A stretch of 64,000 bases of DNA from Rhodococcus sovatensis. GTDB lineage: Bacteria > Actinomycetota > Actinomycetes > Mycobacteriales > Mycobacteriaceae. The position numbers and the translations under genes were made by a program. The stretch spans positions 3,100,001 through 3,164,000 of the forward strand of contig NZ_CP147846.1 in assembly GCF_037327425.1 (NCBI RefSeq), in the 5' to 3' direction. Shown one piece after another: positions 49,507-59,464 of this stretch (the stretch's first letter is position 1; the number at the start of each line of letters is the position of its first letter). The notes beneath the pieces are model-generated. The model searched no databases. It saw only the letters and a program-made list of their open reading frames with translations, and was not told where the DNA came from.

Positions 49507-51534
49507 ATGATCGATGCGAGCACCCCTTACCCCCTTGGGGTTTCCCTACTGCCCGACGGCACCGCCGACGTCGCCGTCTATTCGGAGACCGCCGATTCCG
49601 TCACTGTCGTAGTCGTCGACGACAACGGCGACGAGGTGTCCGCGACGGCGTTGCGTCACCGAACCGGTCACGTCTTCCATGGCTTCGTCGAGGGTCTGTC
49701 GAACGGCACCAAGTACGGGCTTCGAGTGGACGGACCGTGGGATCCGGCGGAGGGGCTGCGTCACAACGCAAACAAGCTTCTACTCGATCCGTATGCACGC
49801 GCAATCGCAGGCTCCGTGGACTGGAACGAGTCGGTGTTCTCGCACCATCACGAAGCACCGGAGACGCTGAACGACGCCGATTCGGCGCCGTCGATGATGC
49901 TGTCGGTCGTTGCCGTCTCCGAGTTCGACTGGGGTTCGGACGCGCCTCCGCGAACTCCCCTGAGCCACAGCGTTGTATACGAAGTGCACGTCAAAGGCTT
50001 CACCGCACAGCATCCTGACGTCGACGAGAGCATCCGCGGGACGTACGCCGGTCTCGCGCATCCAGCGGCGGTGCAGACTCTTGTCGATCTCGGTGTCACC
50101 GCGGTCGAACTGCTTCCTGTTCACCAGTTCGTCCAGGATTCGCACCTCCTCGAAGAAGGTAGACGGAACTACTGGGGCTACAACTCCATCGGCTTCCTGG
50201 CCCCGCACAACGAGTACAGCAGCGCCGGTGACACCGGCGGACAAGTCGACGAATTCAAGTCCATGGTCAAAGCCATGCACGCAGCGAACATCGAAGTCAT
50301 TCTGGACGTCGTTTACAACCACACGGCCGAGGGCAACCATTTGGGCCCGACGTTGTCTCTCAAGGGAATCGACAATCGTTCGTACTACCGCCTGGTCGAA
50401 GAGGAGAGAAGTTCGTACTTCGACACCACGGGTACGGGCAACAGCCTCAACGTCGGACACCCGGCTGCACTGGCCCTGATCATGGATTCACTGCGGTACT
50501 GGGTCACCGAAATGCACGTGGACGGGTTCCGGTTCGATCTGGCGAGCACACTGACCCGCCAGGACTCCGATCTGGACAAGCACAGCGCCTTCCTCGACCT
50601 CGTTCATCAAGATCCCACATTGGCCTCGGTCAAGCTCATTGCCGAACCCTGGGACACCCACGGCTACCAGGTCGGCGGTTTCCCCGCCCGATGGTCGGAA
50701 TGGAACGGCAAGTTCCGCGACGATGTCCGAGATTTCTGGCGCGGTGAAGCCGGTTCGCTCGGCGCCTTCGCACAACGGATCACCGGCAGTCCTGACGTAT
50801 ACGAAAGTACGCGGCGCCCGACACTGGCCAGCGTCAATTTCGTCACCGCCCACGACGGATTCACCCTCGCCGATCTGAACAGCTACGACGACAAGCACAA
50901 CGACGCGAACGGCGAGAACAACGAGGACGGTGAGTCCGACAACCGCTCGTGGGGTTGCGGCGCAGAAGGGCCGACCGAGGACGACGGTGTGCTCGCACTT
51001 CGGGCACGCCAGCAGCGCAATCACCTTGCCACACTGCTGTTGTCGGCTGGCGTCCCGATGATCCTCGGCGGAGACGAGATCGGTCGGTCGCAGCACGGCA
51101 ACAACAATGCGTACTGCCAGGACAACGAGATTTCCTGGTACGACTGGGCGGGGGCCGACCGTTCACTGCAGCAGTTCACCGCGGACCTGATCGCATTACG
51201 GACAGAGCACCCAGCGCTACGTCCGACGTGGTTCCGGCACGACAGCGACTCCGACGCCGCGACGTACGTCGACTTCTATCGCGCCGACGGCCACAAGCTC
51301 GCCGACGACGACTGGACCGACGGAGCCGCCCACTCGCTGATGGTGGAGCTGGCCTCGACAGACGACGATTCCACCTTCGGCTGGTTGGTGAACTCATCGG
51401 GCAGCGCCGTGGAATTCACGTTGCCGTCAGCGGACTGGCGGCAGGTGATCTCCAGTGACCCGGATCAGGCGTACGAAAGTTCAGGTCCGTCGATCCTCAT
51501 CCGCGAGCATTCTTTCACGTTGTTGGCTCGCTGA
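49507..51534 (+). CDS. glgX: Glycogen debranching enzyme GlgX
   Basis: A 675-residue GH13 isoamylase-type enzyme: N-terminal CBM48 (about 1-100), then the catalytic barrel with VILDVVYNHTAEGNH, nucleophile Asp in MHVDGFRFDLAS, acid Glu in LIAEPWDTHGYQVGGFP, and TAHDGFTL. The long acidic loop NDANGENNEDGESDNRSWGCG is typical of GlgX/TreX. It removes short maltotetraosyl branches during glycogen breakdown, or feeds the TreY/TreZ trehalose route. No treY or treZ is within view. Monocistronic; convergent with the fadE gene. Confidence 0.92.
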   Translation: MIDASTPYPLGVSLLPDGTADVAVYSETADSVTVVVVDDNGDEVSATALRHRTGHVFHGFVEGLSNGTKYGLRVDGPWDPAEGLRHNANKLLLDPYARAIAGSVDWNESVFSHHHEAPETLNDADSAPSMMLSVVAVSEFDWGSDAPPRTPLSHSVVYEVHVKGFTAQHPDVDESIRGTYAGLAHPAAVQTLVDLGVTAVELLPVHQFVQDSHLLEEGRRNYWGYNSIGFLAPHNEYSSAGDTGGQVDEFKSMVKAMHAANIEVILDVVYNHTAEGNHLGPTLSLKGIDNRSYYRLVEEERSSYFDTTGTGNSLNVGHPAALALIMDSLRYWVTEMHVDGFRFDLASTLTRQDSDLDKHSAFLDLVHQDPTLASVKLIAEPWDTHGYQVGGFPARWSEWNGKFRDDVRDFWRGEAGSLGAFAQRITGSPDVYESTRRPTLASVNFVTAHDGFTLADLNSYDDKHNDANGENNEDGESDNRSWGCGAEGPTEDDGVLALRARQQRNHLATLLLSAGVPMILGGDEIGRSQHGNNNAYCQDNEISWYDWAGADRSLQQFTADLIALRTEHPALRPTWFRHDSDSDAATYVDFYRADGHKLADDDWTDGAAHSLMVELASTDDDSTFGWLVNSSGSAVEFTLPSADWRQVISSDPDQAYESSGPSILIREHSFTLLAR

Positions 51535-51539
51535 TCTGC

Positions 51540-53321
51540 TCAGAACCAGGCCGGGTCCATGTCGAGCGTCGTTCGGTCCAAGCTGGACAGTAGATCGAGT
51601 TGCGGTGCGACCTTGGGGAGTTCGTACACGAAGAAGTACCGGGCGGCCTGGCGCTTACCGTCGTAGAAGTGCCCGCTCTTGCCATGGACGGCGGTAAGCT
51701 GCTCGAGCCACATCCAGGCGATCACGATGTGGCCCATTGCTTCGAGGTACACCGAAGAGTTCGCAAGCGCCACATCCGGTTCTCCGGTGGACCACAACGT
51801 TGCCGTGACGGCAAGGACATCCGACCACGATGTTTCCAACTGGACGCTGTACTGTGCTGCGTCCGAGCCTAATTCGAGTGCTCGCTGTACGGTGTCCGCG
51901 ATCCGAGAGCCCAGCAGCTCCAGCGCCGCGCCGCCGTGCATCGTGACTTTTCGACCGAGCAGGTCGAGGCCTTGAATGCCGTGCGTGCCTTCGTGGATCG
52001 GGTTGAGCCTGTTGTCCCGGTAGTACTGCTCGACGTCGTAGTCCCTGGTGTAGCCGTAACCGCCGTGCACCTGGATGGCCAGATTGTTGGCTTCGAGACA
52101 CCACTGCGATGGCCAACTCTTGGCAATCGGCGTCAGCAGGTCCAGCAACAGAGTCGTGTCGGCCCTCAGCCTATCGTCTTCGGTGGTGTCCTGCTCGTCC
52201 ACCAGTCGCGAGCAGTACAGGCCGAGAGCCAGCGCACCTTCGACGTACGACTTCTGGGCCAGGAGCATCCGCCTGACATCTGCGTGCTCGATCAGAGCCA
52301 CCGGCGGTGACGACGGATCCTTCGCCCCGAGGGGGCGGCCCTGCGTCCGAACTTTCGCGTATTCCAGCGATTTCATGTACCCGACATAGCCGAGCGAAAT
52401 CGCCAGAAATCCGACACCGATCCGGGCCTCGTTCATCATGTGGAACATGTAGGACAACCCACGGTGTTCCTCACCGACAAGGTAGCCGACGGCCCCGGAT
52501 TCGCCCGCCACCGAATGTGTTCCGTCGCCGAATTCGAGTAGCGTGTTCGTGGTTCCGCGGTTGCCCATCTTGTGATTGAGACCGACGAGCGTGACGTCGT
52601 TACGTATGCCGTCGGGAAGAACCTTGGGAACGATGAACAACGAGATGCCCTTGACTCCAGCACCTCCACCAGCAACCTTCGCCAGTACGAGGTGGACGAT
52701 GTTCTCGGTCAACTCATGGTCACCCGCGGAGATCCACATCTTGGTCCCGGAGATCCGGTAGCTACCGTCACCCCTATTCACCGCGCGCGTGGTGATATCG
52801 GCGAGTGACGAGCCTGCCTGCGGCTCGGACAGGCACATCGTGCCGAAGTACCTGCCCTCCAGCATCGGGCGTACATAGTCGTCGATCTGAGTGGAAGTGC
52901 CATAGGTGGCGATCAGGTTCGCATTGGCCATGGTCAGGAACGGGTAGGCCGAGGTCGACGCGTTCGCGGCCTGGAACCACGCCATCGCGCCCCGCGCCAC
53001 CGTCGTCGGAAGTTGCATCCCGCCGAGAGACTCGTCGAATTGACCGGCGATCAGACCTGCAGCTGCATAGATGTCGAGGGCTGCCTTCACCTCGTCGATC
53101 ATCTCGACGGTACCGTCCGGTCGCATTTTCGGTTCGACGGAATCGGAGAGCTTGTTGTGCGGTTCGAAGTGCTTGTGCGCGATGTCGGCACACAGGTCGA
53201 GCACTGCGTCGAAGGTGTCCTTGGAGTGCTCCGCGAAACGCTTCCTGGCCGTCAAGGACTCCACATCGAGCCATTCGTACAGGAGAAAATCGAGGTCGCG
53301 GCGGGACAGTACGTCGGTCAT
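51540..53321 (-). CDS. Large acyl-CoA dehydrogenase (FadE5-like)
   Basis: A 593-residue acyl-CoA dehydrogenase of the extended FadE5 type, about 200 residues longer than ordinary members. FAD/substrate segment MCLSEPQAGSSLADITTRA, IVHLVLAKV, catalytic Glu region NPIHEGTHGIQGLDLLGRK and the extra C-terminal helical domain (AWMWLEQLTAVH onward) are visible. It oxidises fatty acyl-CoA in beta-oxidation. ATG 53321. It lies 43 bases downstream of a TetR gene on the same strand, so it is probably under that regulator. Confidence 0.9.
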   Translation of the reverse strand: MTDVLSRRDLDFLLYEWLDVESLTARKRFAEHSKDTFDAVLDLCADIAHKHFEPHNKLSDSVEPKMRPDGTVEMIDEVKAALDIYAAAGLIAGQFDESLGGMQLPTTVARGAMAWFQAANASTSAYPFLTMANANLIATYGTSTQIDDYVRPMLEGRYFGTMCLSEPQAGSSLADITTRAVNRGDGSYRISGTKMWISAGDHELTENIVHLVLAKVAGGGAGVKGISLFIVPKVLPDGIRNDVTLVGLNHKMGNRGTTNTLLEFGDGTHSVAGESGAVGYLVGEEHRGLSYMFHMMNEARIGVGFLAISLGYVGYMKSLEYAKVRTQGRPLGAKDPSSPPVALIEHADVRRMLLAQKSYVEGALALGLYCSRLVDEQDTTEDDRLRADTTLLLDLLTPIAKSWPSQWCLEANNLAIQVHGGYGYTRDYDVEQYYRDNRLNPIHEGTHGIQGLDLLGRKVTMHGGAALELLGSRIADTVQRALELGSDAAQYSVQLETSWSDVLAVTATLWSTGEPDVALANSSVYLEAMGHIVIAWMWLEQLTAVHGKSGHFYDGKRQAARYFFVYELPKVAPQLDLLSSLDRTTLDMDPAWF

Positions 53322-53364
53322 CTGATGGATCCGTTCACGCGGGGGTGTTGTATGCACCCTCACA

Positions 53365-54030
53365 CTAGGCGTTCACATCGAGACCGGCCCTCGGCACTGT
53401 CCAGTCGCGCGGCGCACGTGCTGCGCACGCTATGGCGCGCTCCACAGCGTGAGGCGCCGCGACAGCAGGGAGCAACAGCGCCCACATCTCAGCGAGGCGC
53501 TCGTACAGGTCCACACGCCCATACAGCACTTCAGACAGCACTTGCACTCCGGTGAACGCCCCGACGACGAATTTCGCCAACGCTTCCACATCGATACCGT
53601 CCGCGAGGTCGCCCTCCCCCGCAGCTCGGGTCGCGAGTGTCCGGATCGAGTCGATCCAGTCCAGATACGGCCGTTGGACCGGGCCCTGAATGCTGCCGAT
53701 CTCGAGCGTCAGACGCATTCCCCCACGGGCGACCGGCTCTTCTACCAGCTGACGAGCCATCTCCTGGCTGACGAAGACGAGTGCGTCGAGGGCGACCGGT
53801 ACCTGTTCGGTGACGGCCTGCACGCCATTCATGGCCAACTGATGCTGCGCTTCGATCACCGCGTGCGCCAGCTCCTCCTTGGACGCGAAATGGAAATACA
53901 TTGCGCCCTTGGTCACCCCGGCATGGGCGAGGATGGTCGACAGACTCGAGGTTCCGTAACCGAACTTCTCGAAGCTGATCGCAGCGCCCAGCAGGACGGC
54001 TTGGCGGGTGTTCTCAGCACGCTGCTGCAT
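53365..54030 (-). CDS. ScbR/ArpA-like TetR regulator
   Basis: A 221-residue TetR protein. The helix-turn-helix SLSTILAHAGVTKGAMYFHFASKEELAHAVIEAQ is the typical signature of gamma-butyrolactone receptor-like regulators (ScbR, ArpA, BarA), and the C-terminal pocket includes MRLTLEIGSIQGPVQRPYLDWI. In streptomycetes these sense butyrolactone signals and control antibiotic synthesis. Here it precedes an acyl-CoA dehydrogenase, suggesting an acyl-derived ligand. No AfsA-like synthase gene is visible in the window. Confidence 0.8.
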   Translation of the reverse strand: MQQRAENTRQAVLLGAAISFEKFGYGTSSLSTILAHAGVTKGAMYFHFASKEELAHAVIEAQHQLAMNGVQAVTEQVPVALDALVFVSQEMARQLVEEPVARGGMRLTLEIGSIQGPVQRPYLDWIDSIRTLATRAAGEGDLADGIDVEALAKFVVGAFTGVQVLSEVLYGRVDLYERLAEMWALLLPAVAAPHAVERAIACAARAPRDWTVPRAGLDVNA

Positions 54031-54153
54031 TATTACCGACCCATCCGCCTACTCGTTCGCTCGCGCTCGGCGTTCTCCACGTGTAGTGCACCGGTCAACC
54101 ATATCCGCTTCGACGTAGGTTGTTCGAACGACATTGCCCGACGCCGCCCGAGG

Positions 54154-54768
54154 TCAGGCGTGGTCCGACCTGTACAGGGCCGCCTGAGGTAAGTCAGCTG
54201 TGTTGCCGGACGGCCAATGCAGGGGATCGTCACCGAGCCCTTTCAGCTGCACCATCTGCTCTCGGCACCAGGGCGACACATCGCCACCGTCGTCGACGAA
54301 TCGAACGAAGTCTTGCCACGGATACCAGTCCGCCCGTGAGACCTCTGCCGGATTCGAATTCGGGTCCGGACCGTCGTAGACAACACCGAACACCGGACAG
54401 AGCTCGTTCTCGACAATGCCGTCCGTCATGACCGCTCGGTAGCGGAATTCGGGGAGCAACAACCGGATTCCGGACACCTTTATGCCGAGCTCTTGCTCGA
54501 GCCTGCGGACGACGGCAACTCCGAGATCTTCCCCGGGCGACGGGTGACCACAGCAACTGTTCGTCGTCACCGAAGGCCATGTCTTCTTGTCGTCGGCTCG
54601 CTGTGTGATCAGAACTTCGTTGCGAGAGTTGAAGACATAGCAGGAGAACGCGAGATGCAGTGGCGTGCGTCTTGTGTGAACAGTCGCCTTCGGCTGCGTT
54701 CCGACGGCCGATCCGCCCTCGTCGACCAGAACGACGTGTTCGGTGACCAGAGATGGTGTCGTTGGCAT
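54154..54768 (-). CDS. idi: Isopentenyl-diphosphate delta-isomerase, type I
   Basis: A 204-residue Nudix-fold isomerase. The catalytic Cys lies in TNSCCGHPSPGE, the catalytic Glu in GIVENELCPVFGVVYD, and the Nudix-like region is AVVRRLEQELGI. It interconverts IPP and DMAPP for carotenoid, menaquinone and decaprenyl phosphate synthesis. ATG 54768 (MPTTPSLVTEHVV) or ATG 54777 are both possible starts. Neighbours are unrelated to isoprenoids. Confidence 0.9.
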   Translation of the reverse strand: MPTTPSLVTEHVVLVDEGGSAVGTQPKATVHTRRTPLHLAFSCYVFNSRNEVLITQRADDKKTWPSVTTNSCCGHPSPGEDLGVAVVRRLEQELGIKVSGIRLLLPEFRYRAVMTDGIVENELCPVFGVVYDGPDPNSNPAEVSRADWYPWQDFVRFVDDGGDVSPWCREQMVQLKGLGDDPLHWPSGNTADLPQAALYRSDHA

Positions 54769-55130
54769 GAGCTCCATGTTTCCAGACTCGGCGAAACCCG
54801 TCACACCGTTGGGCGCAGCGCATCGAACAGAAGGGTGGATGACCAGCCGTCGAGTCCCGCGAGAAGTTGAGATGTTTGTAGTGAGCGCTGTGGTGGGTAG
54901 TTCGGCAACCGGTGGCGACCCGAATGTCCGAGCCGCCGCCGGCATGTTCGGAGGAATTGAGACCACAGCTCCTCCGGATGTGCCTCTCGGCGCGGCAGCT
55001 AGCCCGCGCCATCGTCACTCGACCGATCGTGCCCGCAACCGATGGCCTGCTGCCAGTCGAACTTCGAATCGCAACCGTCGGTTTATGAACCCGTTACTCG
55101 AACGCAGCCGAATCGTGATGGACGACGGAG
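54769..55130. other. Intergenic stretch without recognised gene
   Basis: About 360 bases between the idi start and the stop of a TetR gene, both leftward. Open frames here are not supported by ribosome sites or recognisable protein motifs. The idi promoter must lie near 54780-54900. No repeat or RNA element was recognised. Confidence 0.4.
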
Positions 55131-55688
55131 CTACTGCACTGCGACCATGTCAGCGATTGCGCGCACGTCTTCGGCAGCCAGCGGATGCGTACCGATCATG
55201 ACCTGCCGTCTGAGTAAGCCGTCGACGGACATCGCGAACAACTCGGCTGCCGCAGTGCTCGGCGGCGCACCCGCCGCAGCCCGTCCATCCCGCACCAGCT
55301 GCACGAACGCCGCTAGCTGAACGTCGAACGCATCCCGCAGCTCAGGATGCGTCAGAGACTCCCCCTGCAGATGATGCCTCGCGATCACTCTCGCTCGGTT
55401 GGCCTCGGAACACATGTCCGTGACGAACCCGACGACGGCATCGACCACGGCTCGGTGCGACCATTCCTCGAGCGAGAAGTGCTTCGTCGCGGTGTCCATG
55501 TCCCTGAGGAACACCTCCCGCAGAGCCATGGTCAGCAACTGCGTCCGACTGGGGGCGTGATAATTCACCGCACCCGGCTTCAACCCGGCGGCCGCGTCGA
55601 CCGCACGGTGCGTCAGTCCACGCGATCCCTTTTCGGCGAGCACCGTGACCGCAGCCGCGGCCAGCTCGTCCTTTCGGGTCCGCTCCAT
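55131..55688 (-). CDS. TetR-family regulator, divergent from car
   Basis: A 185-residue TetR protein from ATG 55688: helix-turn-helix GLTHRAVDAAAGLKPGAVNYHAPSRTQLLTMAL with the unusual NYHAPSR recognition turn, and a C-terminal effector half (about 70-180). It is back to back with the carboxylic acid reductase gene across a 218-base gap holding a long inverted repeat, so it likely represses car and itself. Ligand unknown; an aromatic or fatty acid/aldehyde would fit. Confidence 0.85.
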   Translation of the reverse strand: MERTRKDELAAAAVTVLAEKGSRGLTHRAVDAAAGLKPGAVNYHAPSRTQLLTMALREVFLRDMDTATKHFSLEEWSHRAVVDAVVGFVTDMCSEANRARVIARHHLQGESLTHPELRDAFDVQLAAFVQLVRDGRAAAGAPPSTAAAELFAMSVDGLLRRQVMIGTHPLAAEDVRAIADMVAVQ

Positions 55689-55845
55689 GTTCCGACCATA
55701 CGACACCCCCGACTCCCCTGCTGCGAAAACGGCGCTCGTCGACCGCGAGGCTCGAGCCTGCGGTCGTGGCAAATACCAAAGAGCACAGCCAATTTCGCAG
55801 TGCGACATTTCGGGCTATGAGCAGCATCACGCTTCGAACGACGCA

Positions 55846-55871
55846 ACCTTGGGCATATCCTTACCCAAGGT
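55846..55871. promoter_or_regulatory. Inverted repeat in front of car, candidate TetR operator
   Basis: ACCTTGGG (55846-55853) and CCCAAGGT (55864-55871) form a perfect inverted repeat with a 10-base spacer, ending 35 bases before the car start. Its position between a TetR gene and its divergent neighbour is typical of an operator. The assignment to this TetR protein is inference. Confidence 0.6.
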
Positions 55872-55906
55872 AACGAATTTACGCCGACGACGGAGGGGAT
55901 TCGCGT

Positions 55907-58900
55907 ATGACATCCACCATGGACACCAGGCTCGAACATCGATTCGCCGAACTGCATCGCATCGACGAACAATTTCGCGCAGCAGAACCGAATCCACGCG
56001 TAGCCGATACTGCGCGAGCCCTCCGACCGAATCTGACCCGAATCGTGTCGGAAATCATGGACCGATACGCCGACCGGCCTGCGCTCGGCTTCCGCGGCCG
56101 GGAGACCGTGACCACGGACGGCCGAACAGAATCTCAACTGCTTTCGCGGATGGATACAGTCACGTACGCGGAAGCCTGGGACCGAGCAGGCGCAGTGGCT
56201 GCAGCACTTGCCGACGGCGAAAATCGGATAGAGCCAGGCGATTTCATTGCCACACTCGGATTCGCCGGCGTCGACTACGTCGTGACCGAGCTGGCAACCG
56301 TGCGCCTGGGTGCAGTCGCCGTGCCACTCCAGGCCGGAGCCACCGCGCACCGCCTCGTCGACATCGTGTCCGAGGCCGAACCGAAGCTCATCGCCGCCGA
56401 CTCGGAGAATCTGGCAGTGGCGGTCGACGTGGCGCAGCATTGCCCGTCTGTACGCATGATCCTCGTACTCGATCACGATGCCCGCACAGATGCCGACCGC
56501 GATCGCCTCACAGCTGCACAGACATTCGACGTTCACGTCGAACCGATCGCCGACGCGATTGCGCGCGGCCAAAAGCACTCGACATATCCTCTGGTCGAAT
56601 CCCACGACCCCGAACGGCTCGCGACGCTCATCTACACATCCGGAAGCACCGGAACCCCAAAGGGTGCAATTCACACCGAGCGAATCGTGTCGGGAACGTG
56701 GACAGGTGCCTGGCACAGCACTGGCTCGTCCGACGACACCGGCCCCGGCTTCCCGGTCGTCACCCTCGACTACTTGCCGATGAGCCATCTTGCCGGACGC
56801 GGGCTGGTGTTCTCGACGTTGGCAGCGGGTGGAACGGTGAACTTCACTGCTGCCAGCGACCTTTCGACTCTGTTCGAGGATTTTTCCCTCACCCGCCCTA
56901 CGCTTGCGTTGTTGGTGCCACGCGTGTGCGAGATGATCCGCCACACCGCCCTTGCCGAGATCGACCGACGCATCGACGCCGGCGCAGACCCAGACTCCGT
57001 TCGCGAGACCGTTCTGACCGAGTTCCGTGACCACACGTTCGGCGGTCGCATACTCGCCGCGGTCGTCGGGACTGCTCCGATCGCCGCAGAGGTCAAGAAC
57101 TTCGTCGCCGAACTCCTGGACACACAGGTCCAGGACAACTACGGGTCGACCGAGGCCGGAATGGTGTTGCAGGACGGCGTCGTCAGGCGTCCGCCCGTGA
57201 TCGACTACAAGCTCGACGACGTTCCCGAGCTCGGATACTTCGGTACCGACACACCTCACCCCCGCGGCGAGCTGCTGCTCCTGACCGAGTCCATTACGCC
57301 CGGATACTACAAGCGCCCGGACGTCACGGCGGAGATGTTCGATGCCGAGGGCTACTACCGAACCGGCGACATCGTCGCCGAGCTCGCGCCCGACCGGCTC
57401 GCATACGTGGACCGTCGAAAGAACGTCCTCAAGCTGGCACAGGGCGAGTTCGTTGCGCTTGCTCGCCTGGAAGCACTGTTCGGAGCCAGCGAGCTCGTCG
57501 ACCAGATCTTCCTGTACGGCAACAGCGAGCGATCCTACCTCCTCGCTGTCGTCGTCCCTGCCGCCGGCGCGCACGAGCGGGGCGCGGTCACGGCGTCGCT
57601 CAACAGGATCGCTCGTGAGCAGGGGTTGAATTCCTACGAGATCCCCCGTGAGGTGATCGTCGAACACGAGGCGTTCACGCAGGAGAACGGGCTACTCTCG
57701 GGTGCAGGAAAACAACTGCGCCCCAAGTTGGTAGAGAAGTACGCCTCGGTTCTCGAGTCCCGTTACACCGAACTCGAGCTGTCGCAGACCGACCGCCTTC
57801 GTGAACTTCGGAGGCTGGGCCCGGACGCACCGATACTCGCCACGGTCGGCGACGCCGCGCAGGCACTACTGGGATGCGCGAGTACCGAGGTACGTCCCCA
57901 TGCCCGGTTTGCCGACCTCGGTGGCGATTCCCTGTCCGCGCTGACGTTCTCGGATCTGCTGCGGGACATCTTCGAAGTGGAAGTTCCAGTAGGGGTCGTC
58001 ACCGGTCCGTCCACCGACCTGAGCGCGCTTGCCGACTACATCGCGTCGCGGTCGGGTTCGAACGGCGACACCATCACTTTCGAGTCGGTACACGGCAAGG
58101 CGGCTACGCGCGTGCACGCATCGGATCTCGAGCTCGGTGCTTTCCTCGACGCCGATGCACTCGATGCTGCGGCATCGGCCGAGTTGCCACGTACGGATAC
58201 CCGCACTGTGCTGTTGACCGGTGCCAACGGCTATCTCGGACGCTTCCTGTGCCTGGAATGGTTGCAGCGGATGTCCGACGTCGGCGGGACCGTCGTATGC
58301 CTGGTGCGCGGGCGCAACGCTTCGGACGCACGGGCGCGGCTCGATGCGGCGTTCGATTCGGGTGACCCAACCTTGTCCGCTCGGTACCAGCAACTTGCCG
58401 ACGCTGCGTTGCAGGTCGTCGCCGGCGACATCGGCGAGACTCGGCTCGGACTCGACGAACGGACGTGGGACTCGCTGGCTCGACGCATCGACCGGATCGT
58501 CCATCCAGCCGCACTCGTCAATCATGCTCTCCCATACCAGCACATGTTCGGCCCCAACGTCGTCGGCACTGCCGAGATCGTTCGACTCGCCACGACCGAT
58601 CATCTCAAGCCGGTGACCTACCCGTCCACGGTTGCGGTCGCAGCGGGCGTCGAGAACTTCGTCGAGAACGGTGACATCCGCGTCGAGAGCCCGTCGAGAA
58701 GCGTCGACGAATCGTACGCAAACGGGTACGGAACATCCAAATGGGCAGGTGAAGTTCTGTTGCGCAACGCTTTCGAGAACTTCGGGCTGCCGGTAGCCGT
58801 CTTCCGATCGGACATGATCCTCGCGCACAGCGCCTATACGGGCCAGCTCAACGTCCCAGATGTGTTCACCCGATTGATGCTGTCCGTCGCCGCGACGGGA

Positions 58901-59398
58901 TTGGCACCCCGTAGCTTCTACCGCACCGACACTGGGGCTCCGCTCGACGAAGCCGGGCGTCCGCGCGCTCACTACGACGGACTGCCCGCCGATTTCAGCG
59001 CAGCAGCGATCACGGCGCTGGGCGGTGCCGCTGTCGACGGCTATACCACGTACGACGTGCTCAACCCGCACGACGACGGCATCTCCCTCGACACGTTCGT
59101 CGACTGGATGATCGAGTCCGGCCGTCGTATCGAACGGGTCGAGAACTACGACGAGTGGTTCACCCGGTTCTCGGCCGCGATCGACGAGCTGCCCGAAACG
59201 CAGAGGTCACGTTCGCTACTGCCACTACTGCACGCATACGCGCAGCCGGAGGTACCTGCAGCAGGTGCACATCTTCCTGCGGACGTGTTCCGCGGCGCCG
59301 TCGTCGAGCGGGGCGACGACATTCCGCATCTCGACCGCGCACTCATCGAGAAGTACCTGAGCGACCTCGAACAGCTGGGCCTGCTCCCACCGGACTGA
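55907..59398 (+). CDS. car: Carboxylic acid reductase (A-PCP-R)
   Basis: A 1163-residue three-domain enzyme. The adenylation domain (1-640) has P-loop YTSGSTGTPKGAIHT near 243 and YRTGDIVAE. The carrier domain has its phosphopantetheine Ser in DLGGDSLSALTFSD near residue 675. The thioester reductase domain has the NADPH motif LLTGANGYLGRFL near 770 and the YGTSKWAGE catalytic Tyr/Lys near 940. It reduces carboxylic acids to aldehydes with ATP and NADPH and needs a phosphopantetheinyl transferase made elsewhere. Length and order match Nocardia and mycobacterial CARs. ATG 55907 is preceded by GGAGGGG. Confidence 0.95.
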   Translation: MTSTMDTRLEHRFAELHRIDEQFRAAEPNPRVADTARALRPNLTRIVSEIMDRYADRPALGFRGRETVTTDGRTESQLLSRMDTVTYAEAWDRAGAVAAALADGENRIEPGDFIATLGFAGVDYVVTELATVRLGAVAVPLQAGATAHRLVDIVSEAEPKLIAADSENLAVAVDVAQHCPSVRMILVLDHDARTDADRDRLTAAQTFDVHVEPIADAIARGQKHSTYPLVESHDPERLATLIYTSGSTGTPKGAIHTERIVSGTWTGAWHSTGSSDDTGPGFPVVTLDYLPMSHLAGRGLVFSTLAAGGTVNFTAASDLSTLFEDFSLTRPTLALLVPRVCEMIRHTALAEIDRRIDAGADPDSVRETVLTEFRDHTFGGRILAAVVGTAPIAAEVKNFVAELLDTQVQDNYGSTEAGMVLQDGVVRRPPVIDYKLDDVPELGYFGTDTPHPRGELLLLTESITPGYYKRPDVTAEMFDAEGYYRTGDIVAELAPDRLAYVDRRKNVLKLAQGEFVALARLEALFGASELVDQIFLYGNSERSYLLAVVVPAAGAHERGAVTASLNRIAREQGLNSYEIPREVIVEHEAFTQENGLLSGAGKQLRPKLVEKYASVLESRYTELELSQTDRLRELRRLGPDAPILATVGDAAQALLGCASTEVRPHARFADLGGDSLSALTFSDLLRDIFEVEVPVGVVTGPSTDLSALADYIASRSGSNGDTITFESVHGKAATRVHASDLELGAFLDADALDAAASAELPRTDTRTVLLTGANGYLGRFLCLEWLQRMSDVGGTVVCLVRGRNASDARARLDAAFDSGDPTLSARYQQLADAALQVVAGDIGETRLGLDERTWDSLARRIDRIVHPAALVNHALPYQHMFGPNVVGTAEIVRLATTDHLKPVTYPSTVAVAAGVENFVENGDIRVESPSRSVDESYANGYGTSKWAGEVLLRNAFENFGLPVAVFRSDMILAHSAYTGQLNVPDVFTRLMLSVAATGLAPRSFYRTDTGAPLDEAGRPRAHYDGLPADFSAAAITALGGAAVDGYTTYDVLNPHDDGISLDTFVDWMIESGRRIERVENYDEWFTRFSAAIDELPETQRSRSLLPLLHAYAQPEVPAAGAHLPADVFRGAVVERGDDIPHLDRALIEKYLSDLEQLGLLPPD

Positions 59399-59420
59399 CT
59401 CCTGTCCCCCGTGCCGAGGG

Positions 59421-59464
59421 GCGGCTACACCTTGCGGGCGAGCACGCGCGGTAGCCGCCTTTTC
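59421..59464 (+). terminator. Intrinsic terminator after car
   Basis: GGCGGCTAC (59421-59429) pairs with GTAGCCGCC (59452-59460) and is followed by TTTT, 22 bases after the car stop. It covers the last codons of the convergent fprB-like gene. Confidence 0.7.

Noticed and set aside
55613..57667. 684-codon leftward frame inside car
   Set aside because: Antisense to the adenylation domain of the reductase; no motif and it would run through the TetR promoter region.
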